A model generated the notes under the pieces. It saw nothing but the letters and a program-made list of their open reading frames with translations, made no database searches and was not told where the DNA came from. From contig ML677348.1 of NCBI GenBank assembly GCA_007922305.1, positions 21,368,124 through 21,432,123 on the forward strand: a stretch of DNA of 64,000 bases. Reading direction: 5' to 3'. The stretch's first letter is position 1. Every line of letters begins with the position of its first letter. A program made the position numbers and the translations under genes. Shown piece by piece: positions 11,387 through 23,300 of this stretch. This DNA is from Dermatemys mawii. Its lineage: Eukaryota > Chordata > Testudines > Dermatemydidae.

Positions 11387-14300
11387 CAAAGCTCTGTCCT
11401 TATCTTCGTGGATCCTGCGTTTCCTGGCAGATTTTTACTAGCCTCAGCGGCTCACTGTGACCCTCCACGGAGCCCTTCTCTCTCTGGAGACAAGGTCACA
11501 GCCTATTGAGCCATTTTCATCACAAACCAGTGAGGAGAAGCTATCCTTCCTGGCACAGTCTCTATTGTCTCCCAATCTCAGAGACTAATTAGGGGAGGCA
11601 GAAAGGGGGGAGCCCAGGCCCGCCCTCTACTCTGGGCTCCAGCCCAGGGACCCTAATAGTATCAGCTAAGATGGCTGACCTTTCAGGCACAAAACACAAT
11701 ACAATTCCCTGGGCTACTTCCCCACAGCAGTCTCCGCTTCTTCAAACTCCACTTCACCCTTACCTCAGGGCCTCCTTCCTTCTGTACGATATGTTGTCCA
11801 ACACTCAGTCTCACCAACAGCATAACTTCCTTCCACAGCTCCTGACACCCACAACCCACCTGACTGACTGGGAGGTTTTTATCTGGATTCAGCCAGTCCC
11901 TGATTGGCTTCAGGTGTCCCAATTAGGCTAGCTGTTTCTACTCCTTTCTAGAAGGTTCTTAATTGGCCCCAGGTGTCTTGATTGGCCTGGAGTAGCCTTT
12001 GTTTGGCTATCCAGGGAACAGGGACCTGCACATCCTGAGACTAATATACCTGCCTTCCAGCACTCTCCTATATCCTTCTGGTCTGACTCCGTCACAATAT
12101 ATATACTGAGCGTATAGGAGAGTTTATTACAAATAACAAATTGCTAGCATTTTCATACGTCAAAGAAAAAAATCCATCTACATGACATCTAATGGTTTCA
12201 AAATATAAATCCATCATTAAAAATTCCTTACAAATCCCAGTAGGCTGTGGTACAACTGAGAAAGACAGACAGTTTTATTTTAAATTCCATAGAGTACTGC
12301 ATTTTGATGCCAGGGGTTGCTGATGTCTAAACATTTGCATGTACAGGACCCACACCAATATCCGAAGCAATGAAAGAATGGGATAATATTGGAATAATCA
12401 TGCTTCTGTTGATATTTGACTGCTACTGTTATACGTAACATGCAAAGTTGCAGCCATGGAAAGAGATTAGAGAAATAAAATGATTTTACTAATTTTTCTA
12501 ATTTCTGTAATTTGTGCATTTGAGAGTAATTTGTGGATAACCATTTTGTGTATTTTCAGAAATGCTCCTACACACAGGGTAATCTCTGCCTAACTCACTC
12601 TTATTTCAGGACTTAATAAAAGAATGTAGTAGGAGAAAACTAATAACTTTTGGTTTTGAGTTTGTTTTTGTTTAATTTGTAAAAACTATTAATTCAGTGT
12701 AAATTTAATCCAAACTATAAATACATCCACATAGCATGCTGCTACTGTAACATATATCCAGCTAACATATATATTCTTCTTTCTTTTTTTGTTTGATGGT
12801 CTTTATAAACTTTCCCTGGGATTGAAATGGTCACTGCAATTGTTTAAAAATAATTTACTATATTTTTGTTATAAGATTAAAAAATCATTACACATCATTC
12901 ATATTTCCTGAAAAAAAACTTTTATGTGCAGGCAGATTCACGAAGCTGTTTTTTCCTTTGCAGACATTGATGGAAATGGTTTCATAAGCACTTCTGAATT
13001 AACAGAGCTATTCAAAGCAGCCAATCTACCTCTGCCGGGATATAAAATCAGAGAAATCACTCAGAATTTGATGGCCACGGGAGATCAAAACAATGATGGC
13101 AAAATCAGCTTTGATGAATTTATTGCAGTGAGTAAAATGTTATTTGGGAGAATATCCCCTAAAAAGAAATTCAGCAGAAAAAAACAGTCTAACTTTCAAA
13201 ACTAGAGCTGGTCAGGAATTTTCTGTCAAAATGATTTTTCAGTGGTAAATGTTTCTGCAAATTGGGACAAAAACAAATGTCCAAGTATGGAAATTTCAGA
13301 ATTTTACTTAGCTCTGTTCAGAATGTCAACTTCTAAGGGTTTGTCTCCAGAATACAAAGACTCTATAGATTCCTAATATACTTTAACTTCCTATTAATTA
13401 GTTAAATATAAAAACATTATAGGATCCCAATTCTGCAAAGGCAGCTACAAGTGCGAACTCTTGCTTCTGTGCAGAGTTCCCATTCAAGTGATTGTTGTTA
13501 TTACAGATTACTTATTTATTTGATGCCCATATTGTTTTCAGCTCTGAAAAAGACATAGAGGACATTATGGTCCCAAGGAACATACAACCTAAAAGCTGAT
13601 ACAACCTTTTACTCTAGTTTTATAGCTTGCAATTTTAAAATCACTCTATGTATTTTGAAAGGTATTCCACGGCCTGAAGAGCACAGATGTGGCTAAAACT
13701 TTTCGAAAAGCAATCAATAAAAAGGAGGGGATTTGTGCTATCGGTGGAACTTCAGAACAGTCCAGTGTTGGAACCCAGCATTCTTATTCAGGTATGTAGA
13801 GTCAATTGATATAGGTAGTAATTGCAATTAAATGGTCCCTTGGAGATCATTTTGCAACTGTCTGTGTGAAAAGCCTTAGGGACTTGCAGTATTGGTAAGA
13901 CTGACTTAGAATAGGCATATTTTGGACAAACTGTAATAAAGTTGAGGAGAAGTAAGAGCAGTATTTTGGCCAAAAATGCAACCTTCCTTATTTTAAATAA
14001 TTGTTCAGTTCTCAGGCAGAATAGATAAGTTTCAGAAAAGGTGCCAGATCACTTTTAATAAGAACTGAGATTTTCATGGCTAGAGAATTGGTAAGTTATA
14101 GGCTCCAAATTGATAGAGTTGACCTTTTGTTTGCAGAAGAAGAAAAGTACGCCTTCGTGAACTGGGTTAACAAAGCCCTAGAGAATGATCCTGATTGCCA
14201 GCATGTCCTCCCAATGAATCCAGACACTGATGACCTCTTCCAGGCGGTTGGTGATGGCATCGTGTTGTGGTAAATGCCACCTATGTTTCCCTACACAGTT

Positions 14301-17300
14301 AGGCCCTGACCCTGTGAAAACGGATGCATGTGCTTATCTTGAAGTAGATGCGTTGCCTGTAGAATAAGGCATATGTATAATTCTTGCAGGATCAAGGCCC
14401 TGGTGATTCTCTTTCTCATATGTCTTTTCTCTTAGGAGATGATAAGCTTTTTTAAAACTATTGTGTATCATTGAAAAATAGATATTGTATATGTTAAAAG
14501 TGACTGTGTCCATTAGAATCAGGGGAGAAGTAATGGAGCCAGCAGGAGTGAGCCTGACTAGAGAATAAGTAAAAACTGGTAAGGACCTCAGAATATAGAA
14601 CCCATTGAGTTTTATATACTTATTTGCATACCTGAAATGTCCTGAATTACACAACATGGGTCAAATCCTGAAGTTCTCACTCGGTGCTTACTCATATACA
14701 ATTCTTATGAAGGATTAGTTGGAGATTTAGATAAATAAGGACTTCAGGACTTGGCACAATGGAAATTTTGCTTAGATAAGAGCAGAATAACTTAGTAAGA
14801 GCTTCAGGAGTTGGTTCCACCTTTTCTATTAAATGATACTGAAACACAATCAACCTGCCTAAATGTGAAGGGCCAAGGCTGATAGGCCCAAGCTTTACAA
14901 CTTACTGTGAAAGAACTATATTGTTAGATACAAAGGGAAAATTCCATGTCAATCATACCTGGTAAACACATGAATGTGTAGTTCTTTTTCTTATGTTTTG
15001 TAATAGTAATAAGAAACTTGAGACAGGGAATTTCTAGGGGTTCCTATCTAGAGGCAAAATATTTGAGATGCAAAAATTACGGTTTTCACATTTTATTGTG
15101 AACGTGAAATTCTGCTGAAGTCTGCCTATTTTTTGAGCAAAATTGAGGCAATTTTTGTACAAACTGGTCCATTTTTGAGTGAACATGGCTTTGTGTCAAA
15201 AATATATATAAATTTGAGGATTTGTTTGCAGTTGTGGACCATGAAAATAGCTATTTTTTTCAGATTTTGCATAAAACCTTTGGAGGTAGAGGGTGAAAAG
15301 CAACGTGAAATAGTGAATATTTTGACATGAATTTCCACAAAATTAACATTTTGAATTTCACACAGGTTTACTTTATTGCCCTTTTTGGCCGTGATTCAAT
15401 ATATCTGCCTGTCAGCTTTCCTGCCTTCACTGCTTAGGAAGAAGCTGTGCTAAAATATTGCAGTATGTGTATGTGTGTTGTGTGTGTGACAGACAGACAG
15501 AGAGGTGTTCCTGTATTTTGGAACACACTAAGCAAGTTCTTGTGTCAGTTCAGTCTCTGGATATCTGAGCAACACATCACACTCTGCATTGATTAGGTCT
15601 CAAGTGAAGTATTGTGTACAGTTCCAGGTGCCACATTTCAGGAAAGATGTGGACAAACTGGAGAAAGTCCAGAGAAGAGCAACAAAAATGATTAAATGTC
15701 TAGAAAACATGACCTTTGAGGGAAGACTGAAAAAATTGGGTTTGTTTAGTCTGGAGAAGAGAAGACTGAGAGGGGGACATGATAATAGTTTTCAAATACA
15801 CAAATGGTTGTTACAAGGAAGAGGGAGAAAAAATGTTCTCCTTAATCTTCGAATATAGGACAAGAAGCAATGGGCTTAAATTGCAGCAAGGGATGTTTAG
15901 GCTGGACATCAGGAAAAATGTCCTAGCTGTCAGGATAATTAAGCACTGGAATAAATTGCCCAAGGAGGTTGTGAAATCTCCATCATTGGAGATTTTTAAG
16001 AACAGGTTAGACAAACACCTGTTAGGGATGGTCTAGAATAGATAATACTTAGTCTTGCCATGAGTGCAGAGGACTGGACTAGATGACCTCTTTAGGTTCC
16101 TTTCTTGCCTACAATTTTATGATTTTATGATGAAGGTTCAAAATGACTTTGGTATAGGTGTGGTGATGTATTTCTCACTTGTGTTTATTCTTAAATTTAC
16201 AGTAAAATGATCAACTTTTCAGTGCCAGATACAATTGATGAAAGAACAATCAACAAAAAGAAGCTCACTCCATTCACTATACAGGTACTGAAACATCAAG
16301 TATAAACGCTGAATCTCTGTTATGTAATTAATTCAGTGTGATGCTATGAATTTCATGGCCCTGCTAAATGCAGCCAGAAACAGTCTGTGGCAAAGTAAGG
16401 TACTTAGGCTGTCATTTTGCAAAGATTTACATCCATGCTTAATTTTAAACTTGAGAATGATCCCATTGAAGTCAATAGAACTACTCATGTGCTTATAATT
16501 AAGGAAGGATATAAATCTTAGGAGGATCTAAGTGATAGGTGCTTAATGAATTCTACAGATGAGATGAAGACAATGACAAATTCAAATGTGGGTTAGCTGC
16601 TAGAATACTAAATGCAGGGGTAAAAGTAACATTGAACACTTACTGGTACTCAGGCAGAAGGAGAGGGGCTGGGGGTCAGCCTCCCCCCAGCCAGCCCATC
16701 TGTGCTGCCTGACCTGCAGTGCCTGGGGCTCCGGCGCTAATTTAAAGGGTCCGGGGCTCCGGCCGCTGCTGCAGTAGTGATGGTGGTGGCCGGAGCCCCG
16801 GGCCCTTTTAAATTGCCAGAACTGGGGCAGGTGACTCTTTTTTTTTTTTTGTCCCCCTGCCCCGTCATAAGCCTGGGGAGTTGTCAAAAGGGGCAACAAC
16901 ATTAAAGCACTGCTGCAGCAGCACTTTAAGCAGGCTCCTTTGCTGCGGCAACGTTTTTACATTGCTGCTCCTTTTTTACACCCCCCCCATCGGTGGTCCT
17001 CACTGTCAGAGCCACCGACAGGAGGTGAGGGGAGGCAAAAGGGCCAGTGACGTTAGAGTGCTGCTGCAGCAGTGCTTTAATATCGGCTGCCTACAGGCCG
17101 GTACCGGTGGCCACTTTTTACCAATATGCCGTACTGGCCGATAGCAGCCCACTTTCACCCCTGACTAAATGACACCTGAGTACTGAGATTAAGTGATTTG
17201 CCCATGGTCACACAGGAATTCTGTGGCAGAGCCAGAAACTGAACCCACATGTCCTGAATTCCAGTCTAGTGCCTTAATCAGAAGGCTCTAGAAAATCCTT

Positions 17301-20300
17301 GCTCTAGAAAATACCAAATGTGAAAGATGGCTGAGTTAACGTTGTTGGGATCGTATCATTTGCATTTTCTTTTGGGATTTTTATCTGTTTAACTGGCGTG
17401 TTGGATTCATTTTGTAATGTACATTACATGCATGTGTGCACACATTCATTCTTTAAAGATGAACTGGAAAACAAAATTCTACTTGCCAAGATCTAAATCC
17501 CAAGTTTATCCTTACAACAGTATGTAGAAATACATCATTCTATACACTGTATATATGTACCTCTGTACCAGTATATAAACAGATATCTACTATATATGTA
17601 CACATAATCCACTGTAGCCTTCAGTTACTCTGATTAAATGGAACATTAGCCAGGCACAAGTAAGCTTAGAAGCCATTAAACTGGGTTTCTGTGCTGCAGC
17701 CCACATTTTTTCAGTTTTAATCCTCTTGGTCAGCAGCACATTTTACTGATGCAGCACAGATCAAATCCCTGTCAGATTTAGACATGATTTAATCAATACA
17801 GCTTATGTTTTAACTTAACCCTTTTACAACTGTCAAATAAAGAGAGGGTGATTATTTTTAAATGCTATAAAATTTTCAGTTTATGACAATTTACGCATTG
17901 TGTCCCTGTATATTTTTTACCTAATCTAATGTACCTCTAACCCTCCCGGTGGTGAAATCCAAATGATAAATTGCAGAGCCAGGAAACAAATGGCATTTGT
18001 AGTGCACCTTTGCCTGCCTTGTCTGCCCTCTGCCCACTAGTCCATCTCTCCAGGGACTTATTTGAACAACCCAAACCTTTGAGCGGATTCAAACTGCCTT
18101 TTTGAAAAAAGAAAGCCACCTGCCTGAAATGTTTCTTTTTTCCACCCCATCACCTTGATATATGGAAGTTCCTGCTTTCTACCCCTCCCCCCCACTCCTC
18201 AAAATATGGATTTTTCTCTGTCATTCCATATTCCACCAGTGTAAACACCAGAGTGAGCAATATCCAGACCAGGACAAGTGTGGGGCTAAGGTCCAATGTC
18301 TTGTAACACTTCAAGAAATGGCAGCTTTTGAATTTGGAAAGGAGAGGATGCAGAAGGGCACAGGACTTGCTTTTTCTCCTGGAAGTTCTAAGCTATCACA
18401 CCCTAGGCCCTGATCTGAAAAGGGTTATATCTAATTTTTGCTCACTATATTTCCATTAAGTTCCTCACCCCCTTTTTAGTTCTCCACCTCCCTCCCCTCC
18501 ATTATTAAATTATTGCATAATAAGAAACCTCTCTTTCTCTTTCTTCAGGAAAATTTGAACCTTGCCTTGAACTCTGCTTCAGCCATCGGGTGCCATGTTG
18601 TTAACATTGGGGCTGAAGACTTAAAAGAGGGGAAACCATACCTGGTCTTGGGCCTCTTATGGCAAGTTATCAAAATTGGCTTGTTTGCCGACATTGAGCT
18701 CAGCAGAAATGAAGGTACATGCCGTGCACTCTCTCAAACCAGTGCTCTCATCTTTAGAAGTGTTATTTCAACGAGTCCTGTGGACTCTTAGGGCTTGTCT
18801 CCACTTACTGGGGAATCAACACACGGCGATGGATCCATGGGGGTCGATTTAGCGGGTGTAGCAAATACCCGCTAAATCAACCGCTGATCACTCTCCCGTC
18901 GACTCCGGTACTCCACCAGAACAAGAAGCATTAGATAAGTCGATGGGAGAGTTTCTCCCCTCGATCCAGTGCATTGCAGATGCCGCAATAAGTCGACCTA
19001 AGGTACATCGACTCCAGCTACATTATTCACATAACTGGAGTTGTGTAACTTAGGTCAACTTAGCCCCATAGTGTAGATCTGCCCTTAGGAAAGTCTTCAT
19101 TGCCTCTCTTTTTTGCTACTCTGATTCCCCCAGTTCTAGTCTCCATAAGCCATGGGGCCCCAAACTTTCAGTCCAGCCAAAATGTGCATCCTTGTCTCTT
19201 AACATACACCTGGGATCGGGAGCACATCATGCTACACTCAGGAAGCCCTGCTGGTTTCCTGTACTTCACAGAATCCAGTGCCAAATCTCCCTTCTCTTCA
19301 AAATTCTCTGTGAACCTCACTCAGCATGACACATGCACACAGCTCTCCAACCATATTTTTCCTGCTGCTTCTTTCCCTTCTCCCCTGGATATGCTGCCCA
19401 GTCACAGCACTTCTTATAACACCCACCACCACCACCACCACCACCATTGCTGCCTCTGCCGTCTCCCCTGAACATATTGCTTGGCTTCTTTATTCTCCCT
19501 TGCACACTGCTGTCCTGCTGAGGGCTGGCAGTCCACGTGGCATCTCCAGTAGCAGAGAGAGGCTACATTTCCTCTCTTTCATTTATTATACAGTGGTGGT
19601 ATCTAGAAGAGGTGGCAAAGCTCACTTTTCTTCCTTGTTCCCAGCTGTTTTTAAAGGTCTCCAGGCTCTCCTTGCAAGGAAGAACCTGGCCACTTGTAGA
19701 AACAGCTGCAAACAAGGAGGGAGCCAGCCCCAGGTGGCCAGCCAACTTTATAAATCACCAGCCATTGCTGCAGAGACTACCAGTGACCTGTAAACCACAG
19801 CCGAGAACTTCTGGATATTCATACCCTACTTTCTAAACTGCCTTGCTCTCCATACTGATGCTCTTCATTCTTCCTGAAACTTAGCCTTTGTACCCATCTT
19901 CACTGCTGCCCGGCCACATCTGTAGATGTTGCATGCGTGAGATAATACACTGTAAGCTACAGATGTTACTTTTCTTTGCATGGTTAGTGTGTAAAAAGCT
20001 GGAAAGCATTCTGTGTCACTTGTGAATCAACAATGCTCTAAATACATGGTGGTGTATTTTTTGTCTATGTAAAATGTAGCTCCTTGCCATAAAATGAAAA
20101 CCAAACACATTTGAGACTGTATGGCATGTGAAATGGAAAAACAAAATTAAATAGCCAAACTGTAAATCTGCCAGTAGAATACCATTTATTTATTTGAACA
20201 CAGAAGGAGGAAGCTGGTTTTACAATTTCTGTGACGCTGCAGCTAGAAAAAAATACTGCCCAGTACAGAGCAAAGTGGCGGTAACATCTTCAACATCAAA

Positions 20301-23300
20301 TTAATTCCTTAACAATAAAATAACTGTAGGCTCAGGTGACAGCTTTTGTTTTACCTGAGCCTCTCAAATATAGAAACACACTGATCTCCCCCATTTTCTT
20401 TGGTGGGAGACGAATCAGGCCCTTGCTCAGTAAAGGACGTTAAGGAGGACAAATGAAGAGCACAGCTATTCCTGTGTATGGTGTTTATTTTTCTTTCAAT
20501 TGTGTGCTTGCCCAGCTCTGATTGCCCTTCTGCGTGAAGGAGAGAGTCTAGAGGATCTGATGAAATTATCCCCAGAGGAGCTGCTGCTGAGGTGGGCTAA
20601 CTATCACCTGGAGAATGCTGGCTGCAACAAAATCAATAACTTCAGCACAGATATCAAGGTATGAGAAACGCTGATCAGCTACAGCAAAAATAACAACCCC
20701 GAACTACTTTCTCTTCTGGACTGAGCTTGTTCATCTGGAGGTGGTAGCTTAGGCCCCTGAAAACTCATCTGTGTGCTTAACTTCAAGTTTGTAAATAGTC
20801 CCATTCAATTCAATACGACTACTCATATGACTAAAGTTAACCACATGGGTAGAGTGTTTCCAGGGTTAGGGCCTGTGAGTAGGTGTACACTGCAGCTGGG
20901 GAGGGAGCCTCTGGGGTAGACAGAGTTGTGTTGGCAGCACTCGCATTATCATGCAAAAAATAGCAGTCTGGACATTGCAACACAGACAGAGGCTAGGGCT
21001 AGCCGCCCAATAACAAAGACGGGTGGGAAGAAAATCTGAAAGATTTTGAGCCCAATTCTGCAGTCACTTCATGCATAAAATTTCCTCTGAACTAATAGAC
21101 TTTTTGGAACTCAATAGATATTTTGTCTAGAGTTTGGCTGTGGGACCCTCACCCTTACATAGGCAGGCTGAAGAGTTATCTAATGTAGCTAATTAAATCT
21201 AAACTATGATTTATGTTACATCAGTGTTGGAAAATATAAAATACACATTGACTTCAATAGGGCCAGGATTTCAGCCTATGTAACTATTTACTACTGCTAG
21301 TCCGCTTTGCCTCTTTTATAAATGCATATGTTACACAATGAATGTATGCTTACAAGGAGGCATAGAAATCTGGAAACTTCAGTGGAATTATTTGTGCAAA
21401 TTAAGACTTATCTTGGCAGTAAAGGTTTGCAGGATATCACCTTGAGCCTTTTCCCATGTATCTAAATAATAAAAAATTCTTGGTCTTTTTTAAAAATCTG
21501 ATTCATTATCTGAAGGGCTATATTGATGTTTAAGATAATTTCTGGTGTGAGGTTAATTTTTTGTACACATGGAACCAACACTATGCTTTATAAACATGAA
21601 AGTAAACAGCATACAAAATCTTTGTCTTATGCTAGCCTTTTCCTGGAAAAATGCTTATTAACTGGTATCAGCTTTAATTTCTGTCCTTGAAAACTTTACT
21701 CTCTACCTTGTGACCATTTCAACGTTTCTTTAAACTCTGCTTTAAACTTCTGCTTCCTCTTTCTATCTGTTCTTTTACTAAACCTTTAGCTGACTGACTT
21801 CTACAGCCTTATAAAGGTATATTTTTCATATCACTAATTTAATATGTTCATATGAAATCAAAGCTATCCTTCTTCCCTAAATGTAACATGCAGTATTGTG
21901 TCTAATGCTTCCACCTTTTCCATATTTAACATTTTAATTACTTTATAAAACAAACAGATATGCAAACCAGAAGGCATACAATGAAAACTGTTAAATGCTT
22001 TCAGCTTGATTAATGTAATTATGTTGTCAAATTGTTGATGTAATAAAAACAAAGCATGCTTGCTCATTGTTCTTGGGAAGTATTGGCATGCAAAACCTGG
22101 CTTTAGATGTAACTTTCCCCCTGTTTAATTTCTTGATCTGTTGCAGGACTCCAAAGCTTATTACCATTTGCTGGACCAAGTTGCCCCAAAGGGAAATGAA
22201 GAAGGTATTCCAGCTATTGCTATTGACATGACAGGATTAAGGGTAAAACGATATACACTTATACACTAACATATTTATTACTGTTATCTATAGAACCTAG
22301 GAAACATTGATACGCACTGTGATACCTAAACAAGCAAACTAGATTTACCTTTGGAGTGTACTACTGCATTCAAAAACCAAAAATGCAGAATTAAATTGTT
22401 TTGTTTTAGGTTAGATTGTACTAATTATGATGAACTATCATCCAGCATGTTATCACAGAAGCTTTAAAAGCCAATGAACCAGTTAGACACATTAGCAATA
22501 TTTAGCCAGTATATGTTTACGGACATTTTTCTGGGTTATTTCTCAAACTTATCCTAGGTGACAAGATTTATCTTAAACATTTATTCTAATGTTGCATGGT
22601 GTAGCACACTGATTTTAGGTAAAAGCAGTTTGCAGATATTGATACGTGATGTGTAATGTGGAAAAGGAAAATGTTATGGATTTAAACAAGAATGTGTTGT
22701 AGTTTTTATAGCATAAGTATGCAAAGAATCAGTACATTCATGTGTATTATGAGTGTGATATTTCAGTGCTATTGGATGTCAAAATATCTTTATGTTTTTG
22801 CTGACTGAGGCATTTGATATCTCTTAGGAGAAGGATGACATCCAGAGGGCAGAGTGCATGTTGCAGCAAGCAGAGAGATTGGGCTGCCGGCAGTTTGTTA
22901 CTGCCACAGATGTAGTCCGTGGCAACCCCAAGTTAAACTTGGCTTTCATTGCCAACTTATTTAACAGATATCCTGCCCTCCAAAAACCAGAGAACCAGGA
23001 CATTGACTGGAGTTCTATTGAAGGTAAGGAAAATACAAATAAGAAGTGGCATCCAACTGAAGCCTCCGACTTTTAACATGTAACTGAGGCCTGGTTGGGT
23101 AATTCAGCTGTTAGCTCAACCTTCTCCTGACATGTACTTAGTGCAACATTAGCCAAGGCAGGTTTGAGGATGGGATATTGCTCAGAGACTCATAGATTTT
23201 AAGGTCAGAAGGAATCATTATGATCATCCAGTCTGACCTCCTGCACAACACAGGCCACAGAATCGCACCCACCCACTCATGTAATAAACCCCTAACTCTG

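Noticed and set aside
12924..13205. 93-codon EF-hand ORF as a stand-alone small gene
   Set aside because: It is LCP1 coding exon 2 read through flanking intron; proper GT/AG sites and frame continuity link it to the other exons. Only intron retention would use the extra 25 codons.
15589..16036. ORFs with VQRRATKM and HWNKLP motifs as genes
   Set aside because: C-terminal fragments of CR1 ORF2 in a 5'-truncated, frameshifted LINE; the same holds for 1443-1634, 39525-39773, 44466-44696, 59148-59988 and 62412-62618.
19317..19505. Gly-rich / His-rich ORFs
   Set aside because: Caused by a (CCA)n microsatellite inside LCP1 intron 6.
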